Positions 1 to 6,235 of a DNA stretch of 8,840 nucleotides are shown here, one piece after another. The notes beneath the pieces are model-generated. The model had not been told where the DNA came from. It did no database searches and worked only from the letters and a program-made list of their open reading frames with translations. Origin of the DNA: Pseudomonadota bacterium (lineage in GTDB: Bacteria; Pseudomonadota; Alphaproteobacteria; Acetobacterales; Acetobacteraceae); the NCBI GenBank assembly GCA_021819535.1, contig JAKAQU010000104.1:1-8840 (forward strand), given 5' to 3'. Both the position numbers and the translations under genes were made by a program. The first letter of the stretch is position 1; each line of letters begins with the position of its first letter.

Positions 1-53
1 ATCCGCCCGTCATCGGCGGTCTCAAAATTCACCACCTCGTTGATATTGCCCAT
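1..53 (-). CDS. 5' end of an unidentified gene, downstream of livF (partial)
   Basis: A reading frame enters at the left edge on the minus strand and shows only about 17-19 residues, beginning M-G-N-I-N-E-V-V-N-F-E-T-A-D-D-G-R. Two in-frame ATGs exist, at 59-57 and 53-51. A strong GGAGG Shine-Dalgarno at 66-62 lies 8 nt before the second ATG but only 2 nt before the first, so I chose 53. The gene follows livF by 28 bp on the same strand and is probably the last or next gene of the transporter operon; it may encode an enzyme acting on the imported compound. Too little sequence is present to assign a family, and I do not recognise it. The existence of a gene is well supported by the ribosome binding site and by its position in the operon. 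Confidence 0.6.
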   Translation of the reverse strand, partial: MGNINEVVNFETADDGR

Positions 54-61
54 GTTCATTT

Positions 62-66
62 CCTCC
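62..66 (-). promoter_or_regulatory. Shine-Dalgarno GGAGG that decides the start of the left-edge gene
   Basis: GGAGG read on the minus strand. Its spacing is 8 nt to the ATG at 53 and 2 nt to the ATG at 59, which favours the downstream ATG as the real start. Confidence 0.6.
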
Positions 67-81
67 GCCAGATCCAGTTTG

Positions 82-783
82 TCACACTTCGAGCCACTCA
101 TGGCGAATTTTCGCATTCGCCGAAAATTCCGCCGCCGTTCCCTCGAACACGATGCTGCCATGGCCCATGACATAGAGCCGTTCTGCGAGTTCGAGCGCGA
201 TCGCCAGTTTCTGCTCGACGAGCAGGATGGTGACGCCGCGGCGCGCGACCTCGGCGAGGAGATCGCGCACCCGCTCGACCATCATCGGCGCGAGACCCTC
301 GGTCGGCTCATCGACCATGATCAGGCGCGGATTGCCCATCAATGTGCGGCAGATGGTGAGCATCTGCTGCTCGCCGCCGGAAAGTGCTCCGGCCGGGGCG
401 GATGCGCGCTCGCCAAGGCGCGGGAACAGCGCATAGGCGTCGGCGAGGGCAAAGGGCGCCCCGCGCGCGGCAACCCCGCGCTTTTCACCGAGGATGAGGT
501 TTTCGGCAACCGTGAGATCGGGAAAGATCGCGCGGTCCTCGGGAACATAGCCGAGCCCGGCGCGCGCGATCGCGTGTGGGGCGAGATGGCTGATCTCCTG
601 GCCATTGAGGCGGATCGAGCCGGTGCGCTGGACGCCGCCCATGATCGCCTTCAGCGTCGTCGAGCGGCCGGCGCCGTTCCGCCCGAGCAAGGCCACGATC
701 TCGCCCTCGCCGATCGTGAGCGCGACCCCGCGCAAAACCTGGCTCTTGCCGTACCAGGCATCGAGATCGCGGACAGTGAGCAT
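82..783 (-). CDS. livF: LivF-type ABC importer ATPase with Arg in the Walker A motif
   Basis: 233 residues, the usual LivF length; one of two cytoplasmic ATPases energising the branched-chain amino acid/amide type importer. Visible motifs: Walker A G34-R-N-G-A-G-R40-S-T42, Q-loop position occupied by Glu82 (Y-V-P-E-D-R), signature L134-S-G-G-E138 followed by QQML, Walker B with D158-E159-P-T, and Gln191 (L-V-E-Q) where most ABC ATPases have the switch His. Glu82 and Gln191 are normal for LivF proteins; E. coli LivF has them too. Arg40 in place of the ATP-phosphate-binding Lys is not the textbook form. The codon is CGC, more than one change away from either Lys codon, so a single base error does not explain it. 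The ATG shares one base with the livG stop (TGATG), implying translational coupling. Substrate is not deducible. Confidence 0.95.
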   Translation of the reverse strand: MLTVRDLDAWYGKSQVLRGVALTIGEGEIVALLGRNGAGRSTTLKAIMGGVQRTGSIRLNGQEISHLAPHAIARAGLGYVPEDRAIFPDLTVAENLILGEKRGVAARGAPFALADAYALFPRLGERASAPAGALSGGEQQMLTICRTLMGNPRLIMVDEPTEGLAPMMVERVRDLLAEVARRGVTILLVEQKLAIALELAERLYVMGHGSIVFEGTAAEFSANAKIRHEWLEV

Positions 784-1541
784 CAGGTCAGCACCTCGGC
801 CGCCGCGCCGAGATAGGCCGCGCGGACACGGGCATCGCCGCGCACGGACGCCGGCGGGCCGGAGGCGATGACGCCGCCATCGGCGAGCACGGTGATGGTA
901 TCGGCGAGATCGAAAACCACCGAGAGATCATGCTCGATCATCACGAGGGTGCGCCCGGCCGACAGTCTCCGCAACAGGGTGACCGTGCGCTCGGTCTCGG
1001 CGCGGCTCATGCCCGCCGTCGGCTCGTCGAGCAGGATGGTATGGGCGCCGCCGACCAGGGCGAGACCGATCTCGAGCGCCCGCTGCTCGGCATAGGCCAG
1101 CGCGTCGGCGGCGACATCGCGCCGCGGGCCGAGTTCGAGGAGGGTGAGCATTTCCTCGACCTGTTCGGCAAGTTCGGCAAACCCGTCGAGCCGGCGCCAG
1201 AAGGCATGGCCGCAGCCGGCGTTGCGCATGCCGGCGATACGCAGATTCTCGAACACCGAAAGCCGCGGGAAAAGGCTCGTCACCTGGAAACTCCGCGCGA
1301 GCCCACGGCGGAAAATGGCATGCGGCGAAAGCCCGGTGATGTTTTCGCCAGCGAGCCAGACTTCGCCGCGATCGAGGCGGAGGCGGCCGGTGATGAGGTG
1401 AAACAACGTCGATTTGCCGGCGCCGTTGGGGCCGATGATGGTGTGCCGCGTGCCGGCCGCGATGTCGAGCGAGATGTCGCGGAGAATGGAGGTCGGCCCG
1501 AAGCTTTTATAAAGCCCGCGGAGCGAGAGCGCGCTCGTCAT
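783..1541 (-). CDS. livG: LivG-type ABC importer ATPase
   Basis: 252 residues; the second ATPase of the importer, expected to heterodimerise with LivF under the LivH/LivM pore. Walker A G37-P-N-G-A-G-K43-S-T45, Q-loop Gln86 (A-R-S-F-Q), Walker B I-L-L-D172-E173-P-T-A-G-M, and switch His204 (M-I-E-H-D) are canonical. The C-terminal V-R-A-A-Y-L-G segment is typical of LivG. The signature reads L148-A-Y-A151-E-Q-R, where E. coli LivG has L-A-Y-G-Q-Q, so the signature glycine is Ala. The same frame stays open upstream to 1889, but that extension lies across livM. I chose the ATG at 1541 because it starts the conserved LivG N-terminus, overlaps the livM stop as ATGA, and follows a GGAGGGGG ribosome binding site. 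Confidence 0.95.
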   Translation of the reverse strand: MTSALSLRGLYKSFGPTSILRDISLDIAAGTRHTIIGPNGAGKSTLFHLITGRLRLDRGEVWLAGENITGLSPHAIFRRGLARSFQVTSLFPRLSVFENLRIAGMRNAGCGHAFWRRLDGFAELAEQVEEMLTLLELGPRRDVAADALAYAEQRALEIGLALVGGAHTILLDEPTAGMSRAETERTVTLLRRLSAGRTLVMIEHDLSVVFDLADTITVLADGGVIASGPPASVRGDARVRAAYLGAAAEVLT

Positions 1542-2839
1542 CGCCCCCTCCTGCCGGCGGCGAACGCGGCGGCTTCCTGCCAGGCCGCGCGCGCGCCTGG
1601 CGCAAGGCGGCTCAGAAGGGCTGCGCCGAAGAGGAAGAGCGCGAGCGGGATGAGCCATTGCCAGGGGGTGGTCGGCGAGACGGCGAGGCCGAACAGATGG
1701 CCGGGCTTCCCCCCGCCCCGCACCGCTTGCAGCCGATAGGCGAGTTCGGCAAGACCGATGATCCCGGCGAGCGTCACCAGGGCCGCCGGCAGGAGCGCGA
1801 GATAGGCGGCGAGCAGGCGCCCGCCGAGGCCGCCGCGCAGGATCGGCGCGTGGCTCCGTATGATCCCGGAAATCCCCCCCGGTGCCCACAGCACCATGGC
1901 GACGAAGATCAGGCCGGAATAGAGCTGCCAGGCATCGGTGAGGGTGCCGAGCGCCATTTGCAGGAGCGTGATCAGAACCGCGCCGATGATGGGGCCGGAA
2001 AACGTCCCGACACCGCCGATATAGGTCATCAGGAGGACGGCGCCCGAGGCCTGCGAGCCGATATTGGAGACGGTGAGGATTTCATCGTTGAGCGCCTGCA
2101 TGCCGCCGGCGATGCCGGCAAAGAAGCCGGAGAGGATGAAGGTGAGAAAGCGGATGCGCGCCGGGTCATAGCCGAGAAAATCGACGCGGAGCGGATTGTC
2201 GCGAACGGCGTTCGCAAGCCGCCCGAGCGGTGTCCTCGTCACCCCCCACATCAAGGCCGCCGCGATCAGCGCCCAGAAGGCGAGGACATAATAGATTTGC
2301 GAGGCCGCGCCGAAATCGAAGCCGAAGAGCGGCATCCCGCCGGAGCGGTCGCCCGAGACGCCCTCCTCGCCGCCAAACCATTGTGGGATCATGACGACCA
2401 GCGCGACCGCCAATTCGGCGATGCCGAGCGTGATCATCGCGAACGCCGTGCCTTCGCGCCGGGTCGAGATCCAGCCCGCCGGCACGGCGACGAAGGCGCC
2501 GCCGAGCGCGCCGGCGAGCGGCAGAAGCGCGACCGGCAGCGGCAAGCCGCCATCGACCCATTTCAGGAGATGCATGGTCGCGAAACCGCCGAGGCCGAAA
2601 AACACCGCGTGCCCGAAATCGAGCATGCCGCCTTGGCCGAGCAGCATGTTGAAGGAGAGCGCGAACACGATCGCGATCGCCATGCGGTTCAGGAGCGAAA
2701 GACCGAAGCCGCTCGCGAAAAGATGCGGCGCGATCAGCGCGACCACGATCGCAAGGCCAAAGACGAGGGCGATTTTCAGCCCGCCCTGTCGCGCGTGGCG
2801 GCTCTTTGTGGCGGCGAGGGTGGTTGCGGGTTGCGACAT
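1538..2839 (-). CDS. livM: LivM-type ABC importer permease with C-terminal membrane extension
   Basis: 433 residues, highly hydrophobic; one of the two inner-membrane permeases forming the translocation path. The N-terminal part includes the family-typical stretch L-S-F-N-M-L-L-G-Q-G-G-M-L-D-F-G-H-A around residues 62-79, and the core holds R-T-P-L-G-R and V-R-D-N-P-L-R, the cytoplasmic segment expected to contact the ATPases. After the usual LivM end (G-G-I-S-G-I-I near residue 330) there is a tail of about 90 residues with two further likely membrane helices (LLAAYLALLPAALVTLAGII and W-L-I-P-L-A-L-F-L-F-G-A-A-L-L) and a basic C-terminus. Many LivM proteins end near that glycine-rich segment. 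The start lies one base after the livH stop (TGA-G-ATG); the stop overlaps livG by 4 nt. Confidence 0.93.
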   Translation of the reverse strand: MSQPATTLAATKSRHARQGGLKIALVFGLAIVVALIAPHLFASGFGLSLLNRMAIAIVFALSFNMLLGQGGMLDFGHAVFFGLGGFATMHLLKWVDGGLPLPVALLPLAGALGGAFVAVPAGWISTRREGTAFAMITLGIAELAVALVVMIPQWFGGEEGVSGDRSGGMPLFGFDFGAASQIYYVLAFWALIAAALMWGVTRTPLGRLANAVRDNPLRVDFLGYDPARIRFLTFILSGFFAGIAGGMQALNDEILTVSNIGSQASGAVLLMTYIGGVGTFSGPIIGAVLITLLQMALGTLTDAWQLYSGLIFVAMVLWAPGGISGIIRSHAPILRGGLGGRLLAAYLALLPAALVTLAGIIGLAELAYRLQAVRGGGKPGHLFGLAVSPTTPWQWLIPLALFLFGAALLSRLAPGARAAWQEAAAFAAGRRGR

Positions 2840-2840
2840 C

Positions 2841-3779
2841 TCAATCCGCCCGCGCGCCCATCAGCCCGCGCGGATGGAGTGCGAGCACGAGCACCAGCAT
2901 GAGATAGGGCACCGCCGGCGCGGCATGGGCGATGGTGATCTGCCCGAGCGCGCCATGCGGGTCGAGCGGCAGACCGATATGCCCGAGCATGGCGCCGAGC
3001 GGCATATCGAGGGTGATGGAGACGGTCTGGATCAAGCCGATGGCGAGCGAGGCGATGAGCGCGCCGGGGATCGAGCCGAGGCCGCCCATGATGACGACGG
3101 CAAAGACGATGGCGCCGAGCGCTTCCGCCATGCCGGGCGTCGTCGTGAAGGCATTGCCGCCGATCACGCCGGCGAGGCCGGCGAGCGCGCAGCCGGCGCC
3201 GAAGACGAGGGTGAACACGCGCGGCACGTCATGGCCGAGCATCGCCACCATGTCGGGATGGGTGAGGGCGGCACGGATGACGAGCCCGAGCCTTGTCCGC
3301 GCCAGCGCCGCATAGAGCCCGGCGAAGATCGCGACCGAAACCGCCATCATGAACAGGCGATAAGCCTGATACTGGATGCCGCCGAGGGTGAAGGCGGGAA
3401 AATCGAGGAGTGCTGGCACGCGATAGGGCACCGCGCTCCGCCCCCAGATCAGCGGCACGATCTCGCCGATGATGAAGGCGAGACCGACGGTGAACAAAAG
3501 CTCGGCGAGCTTGCCATGGCGATGCACGGCGCGAAGACCATAGCGCTCGACCGCGACCCCGAGCACGCCGACGAGGAGGGGGGCTGCGATCAGCGCCGGC
3601 CAGAAGCCGAGGCCGACGCTGATCGTGTAGGCGAAATAGGCGCCGAGCATATAGAAGCTGGCATGGGCAAAGTTCAAAACGCCCATCATGCCGACGATCA
3701 GCGTGAGCCCGCTCGACAGCATGAACAATAGCAGCCCATAGACCAGGCCGTTGAGCAGAACGAAGAGAGCTTCTTGCAT
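2841..3779 (-). CDS. livH: LivH-type ABC importer permease
   Basis: 312 residues, close to the usual LivH length, with about eight hydrophobic segments. Family features: N-terminal L-N-G-L-V-Y-G-L-L-L-F-M-L-S-S-G-L-T-L-I, then G-V-L-N-F-A-H-A-S-F-Y-M-L-G-A-Y near residues 33-48, the central R-T-R-L-G-L-V-I-R-A coupling segment, the G-G-L-G-S-I-P-G-A motif, and the C-terminal H-P-R-G-L-M-G. It should form a heterodimeric inner-membrane channel with LivM. The ATG at 3779 starts the standard N-terminus, although no clear Shine-Dalgarno precedes it. It begins 32 bp after the binding-protein stop, the widest internal gap in the transporter operon. Confidence 0.95.
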   Translation of the reverse strand: MQEALFVLLNGLVYGLLLFMLSSGLTLIVGMMGVLNFAHASFYMLGAYFAYTISVGLGFWPALIAAPLLVGVLGVAVERYGLRAVHRHGKLAELLFTVGLAFIIGEIVPLIWGRSAVPYRVPALLDFPAFTLGGIQYQAYRLFMMAVSVAIFAGLYAALARTRLGLVIRAALTHPDMVAMLGHDVPRVFTLVFGAGCALAGLAGVIGGNAFTTTPGMAEALGAIVFAVVIMGGLGSIPGALIASLAIGLIQTVSITLDMPLGAMLGHIGLPLDPHGALGQITIAHAAPAVPYLMLVLVLALHPRGLMGARAD

Positions 3780-3796
3780 CGGGCGCGCCGGGGCTT

Positions 3797-3808
3797 GCGC
3801 GATCGCGC
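3797..3808. repeat. 12-bp GC palindrome between binding-protein gene and livH
   Basis: GCGCGATCGCGC is a perfect palindrome. It overlaps an alternative hairpin in which GGCGCG (3782-3787) pairs with CGCGCC (3804-3809) around a 16-nt loop. In the minus-strand mRNA it lies just after the binding-protein stop codon and just before livH. Operons of this kind often carry a stem-loop at this point that stabilises the binding-protein message or reduces downstream expression. That role is inferred; there is no T-run, so it is not a simple terminator. Confidence 0.35.
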
Positions 3809-3811
3809 CGC

Positions 3812-5044
3812 TCAGCCCGGCGCTTTCATCGCACAGGTGGTCGGAAGCCGGGTTTCCTCGGCGTCGAAGCGCTTGATGGTTTTGAAGCCGAGGGGCACGC
3901 CCGGAAACATATGCGGCATGTCGGGGGCGAGGATCGAGACATACATCGGTTGCAGCAACTGATGGTTGTCGGCGCGGATTTCCTCGGGGCCGAGCGGGGT
4001 CTGGAACTTCATCCCCGAAAGCACTCGCCCGACCTTCAAGGGATCGGCGCTGTCGGCCTGCTTCATCGCCGCGGCCAGCGTGTCGATCATGTCGACGACG
4101 CGCCAGTAATAGAAATTCTCATTGTATTTGGCTTTGAACTCCGCCGCCATGCGGTCGATCGCGGGGGCATCGACGTTCTCGTGCCACTCGCTGATCTGGG
4201 CATCGCCCTTGCCGGCCATGCCGACCGCCTGCACCGTCTCGCGGGCGCCGAGATAGTAGGTGAAGAAGGTCGCGGGAAAGCCGGTATCGGCGGCGGCCTT
4301 GACCAAAAGGGTGAGATCAGTGCCCCAAGCGCCGGTCACCACGGCATCCGCGCCGGCGGCGCGCATCTTGGCGATATAGGGCGTGAAATCGGTGACTTTG
4401 CCGAGCGGCACGCGCTCGGTGCCGACGATCTGAAGATCGGGCCGCTTGTTGCCGATCATCGCGACGGCCGCGCGCTCCACCGACTGGCCGAAGGAATAAT
4501 CCTGGTTGAAGACATAGACCTTGTGGATATTGGGGCTCGCGACGATGTAACTGGCGAGCGCCTTCATTTTCATGTCGCTGTCGGCATCGAAGCGGAAATG
4601 CCACCAATTGCATTTTTCGTTGGTGAGGGCAGGATCGACGGCGGCGTAATTGAGATAGAGCACGGCGTGCTCGGGATCGCGGCGGTTGTTTTTCGCCGTC
4701 GCATCCGACAACGCGAAGGCGACCGAGGAGCCATTGCCCTGGGTGATGTAGTGGATCCCGTCATCGACCGCCTTGCGGAACAGGGTCAGGGATTTTTCCG
4801 CGCTCACCTCGTTGTCCATCACCACGAGTTCGAAGGTGCGGTTGCCGGCGGCGTGGCTGGCGTTGACGCGGTCGATCGCGAAGCGGAAATGCTGCTCGCC
4901 GAGGCGGCCGGTCGAAGCGAAAGGCCCGCTCATCGGGTCGATATAGGCGATGCGCACCACCTCATCGGCGCGCGCGGGCGCGATCGCCGCCATCAGCGCG
5001 CCGGCCGCGACCGTGCCAAGAGCCAGAGATTTGAGACGCTTCAT
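3812..5044 (-). CDS. Periplasmic substrate-binding protein of a Liv/HAAT-type ABC importer
   Basis: 410 residues. A Sec signal peptide is clear: M-K-R-L-K, a hydrophobic stretch at about residues 7-22, then A-P-A-R-A26 before D27, giving likely cleavage after Ala26. The mature protein starts like a type I periplasmic binding fold of the LivJ/LivK family (V-R-I-A-Y-I-D-P-M-S-G-P-F), with Y-I-T-Q-G-N-G-S-S-V-A near residues 99-109 at the expected ligand-site loop, and V-Y-V-F-N-Q-D-Y-S-F-G-Q after the first lobe. The only cysteines seen are C145 and C404; a disulfide is plausible but unproven. The ligand may be a branched-chain amino acid, amide or aromatic acid and cannot be told from sequence. 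This is the first gene of the operon, with a good GGGAGG ribosome binding site 7 nt before the ATG. Confidence 0.93.
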   Translation of the reverse strand: MKRLKSLALGTVAAGALMAAIAPARADEVVRIAYIDPMSGPFASTGRLGEQHFRFAIDRVNASHAAGNRTFELVVMDNEVSAEKSLTLFRKAVDDGIHYITQGNGSSVAFALSDATAKNNRRDPEHAVLYLNYAAVDPALTNEKCNWWHFRFDADSDMKMKALASYIVASPNIHKVYVFNQDYSFGQSVERAAVAMIGNKRPDLQIVGTERVPLGKVTDFTPYIAKMRAAGADAVVTGAWGTDLTLLVKAAADTGFPATFFTYYLGARETVQAVGMAGKGDAQISEWHENVDAPAIDRMAAEFKAKYNENFYYWRVVDMIDTLAAAMKQADSADPLKVGRVLSGMKFQTPLGPEEIRADNHQLLQPMYVSILAPDMPHMFPGVPLGFKTIKRFDAEETRLPTTCAMKAPG

Positions 5045-5129
5045 ATCCGCCCTCCCAGACGTTTAGCTTCGTGTTTCGTTGCCACTCGTTTTTGTCCTCT
5101 GCCGGCAATCAATCGGCCTTGCCAATGAG

Positions 5130-5152
5130 CCGCCAGCGATCTTCTATGGCGG
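5130..5152. promoter_or_regulatory. Candidate operator: inverted repeat CCGCCA-N11-TGGCGG
   Basis: Six-base arms CCGCCA (5130-5135) and TGGCGG (5147-5152) are perfect inverted repeats separated by 11 bp, so the half-site centres lie 17 bp apart. The repeat overlaps the weak -10 candidate for the plus-strand gene, the geometry of a repressor site. GC-rich DNA produces such arms by chance fairly often, hence the low confidence. Confidence 0.3.
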
Positions 5153-5194
5153 AGAGATTGCAACCGGCCGCCGAGGCCTGTCAATGAACGCTTA

Positions 5195-5204
5195 TTTACG
5201 TAAA
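5195..5204. promoter_or_regulatory. 10-bp palindrome TTTACGTAAA next to the ribosome binding site
   Basis: A perfect AT-rich palindrome in a GC-rich region, directly before the GGGAAGGAAG ribosome-binding stretch (5205-5214) of the monooxygenase gene. It could be an operator or part of the 5' leader. If translation began at the in-frame ATG at 5184, it would instead be coding. Confidence 0.3.
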
Positions 5205-5219
5205 GGGAAGGAAGTTGCC

Positions 5220-6200
5220 GTGAATGATAAAACAACGCCCAGGATGCTCCCCCCGGCGCTTCGCGCGCCGCTCGCGCTTCCGGCGATCGCGGCCCCGCTC
5301 TTCATCATCTCCAATCCCGATCTCGTCATCGCCCAGTGCAAATCCGGCGTCATCGGCACCTTCCCCTCGCTCAACGCCCGCCCGGCGGAGATGCTCGATA
5401 CCTGGCTCACCCGGATCAAGACCGAGCTTGCCGCGCATGACGCGAGTGGGGCGGAAATTCGCGCGGCCCCCTTCGCGGTCAATCTCATCGTCCACCGCTC
5501 GAACGACCGGCTGGAACACGATCTTTCGCTCTGCGTTGCGCATCGCGTGCCGATCGTCATCACTTCGCTCGGCGCGCGCACCGAGGTCAACGACGCCATT
5601 CACGGCTATGGGGGTGTCGTTTTGCACGATGTCATCAATAATGGGTTTGCGCGAAAGGCGATCGAGAAGGGGGCGGATGGGCTGATCGCGGTCGCCGCCG
5701 GCGCCGGCGGCCATGCCGGGCGGATTTCCCCCTTTGCCCTGATCCAGGAAATCCGCGCCTGGTTTTCCGGCCCGCTCGCGCTCTCGGGCGCCATTGCGAC
5801 CGGCGGCGCGGTGCTCGCGGCCCAGGCGATGGGGGCCGATTTCGGCTATATCGGCTCCGCCTTCATCGCAACCGAGGAGGCCAACGCCGCCGCCGCCTAC
5901 AAGGCGGCGATCGTCGCCGCCGCCGCCGAGGATATCGTCTATACCAATCTCTTCACCGGCGTGCATGGCAATTACCTTCGCGCCAGCATCGTCAATGCCG
6001 GGCTCGATCCCGATCATCTGCCGGAATCGGATCCATCGCAGATGAATTTCGGCTCCGAGCGCGTCAAACCCTGGCGCGATATCTGGGGCTCGGGCCAGGG
6101 GGTCGGCGCGGTGCGGGAGGTGGTGCCGGCGGCCATGCTGATCGCGCGCTTGCGGGGGGAATATCAGGCGGCGCGGGCGCGGCTTTGCACCACGTCCTGA
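5220..6200 (+). CDS. Nitronate monooxygenase (2-nitropropane dioxygenase family) flavoprotein
   Basis: 326 residues, normal for the family: FMN-dependent TIM-barrel enzymes that oxidise alkyl nitronates such as propionate 3-nitronate to carbonyl compounds and nitrite. The N-terminus L-R-A-P-L-A-L-P-A-I-A-A-P-L-F-I-I-S-N-P-D-L-V is characteristic. The FMN-phosphate/active-site segment G161-A-G-G-H165-A-G-R-I-S-P is present, with His165 at the conserved position, and L-S-G-A-I-A-T-G-G and A-D-F-G-Y-I-G-S-A-F follow as later flavin-contact segments. I chose GTG at 5220 because AAGGAAG (5208-5214) sits 5 nt before it; in-frame ATGs at 5184 and 5244 are alternatives. The gene diverges from the transporter operon and may share its control. 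The family also contains enoyl-reductase-like members, so the substrate is uncertain. Confidence 0.88.
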   Translation: MNDKTTPRMLPPALRAPLALPAIAAPLFIISNPDLVIAQCKSGVIGTFPSLNARPAEMLDTWLTRIKTELAAHDASGAEIRAAPFAVNLIVHRSNDRLEHDLSLCVAHRVPIVITSLGARTEVNDAIHGYGGVVLHDVINNGFARKAIEKGADGLIAVAAGAGGHAGRISPFALIQEIRAWFSGPLALSGAIATGGAVLAAQAMGADFGYIGSAFIATEEANAAAAYKAAIVAAAAEDIVYTNLFTGVHGNYLRASIVNAGLDPDHLPESDPSQMNFGSERVKPWRDIWGSGQGVGAVREVVPAAMLIARLRGEYQAARARLCTTS

Positions 6201-6235
6201 GCTTGGTCCTGCGCTTGCCGGGGCTGCCTCTCGCC

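Larger units (their letters stand above)
5045..5219. promoter_or_regulatory. Divergent control region, transporter operon / nitronate monooxygenase gene
   Basis: 175 bp between two diverging genes must hold both promoters. For the plus strand, TTGCCA (5119-5124) and TTCTAT (5142-5147), 17 bp apart, are a weak sigma70-like pair. I see no convincing pair for the minus strand. Two symmetric sites, listed separately at 5130-5152 and 5195-5204, are candidate operators. No regulator gene is in the window. Confidence 0.5.

Noticed and set aside
1542..1889. Upstream extension of the livG frame to 368 codons
   Set aside because: The extra N-terminus is Arg/Ala/Pro-rich shadow of livM. The ATG at 1541 has a ribosome binding site, the ATGA overlap and the conserved LivG start.
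1658..3731. Two long plus-strand open frames (414 and 446 codons) opposite livM and livH
   Set aside because: Their translations are rich in Arg, Glu, Asp, Gly and His with no recognisable domain, as expected for the antisense of hydrophobic membrane genes in GC-rich DNA. The opposite strand encodes clear permeases.
3911..5128. 405-codon plus-strand open frame opposite the binding-protein gene
   Set aside because: Low-complexity Gly/Asp/His/Ile-rich antisense translation with no motif; the minus strand has a signal peptide, ribosome binding site and family motifs.
5079..5219. Upstream start (5079 or 5184) for the nitronate monooxygenase
   Set aside because: The extra residues do not match the family N-terminus, while GTG at 5220 has AAGGAAG at good spacing. 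ATG 5184 remains a minor alternative.
6201..6235. Possible bidirectional terminator between the monooxygenase and glycosylase genes
   Set aside because: Only a 5-base pairing (CTGAG/CTCAG) at the edges with a long loop and no T-run; not enough to call.
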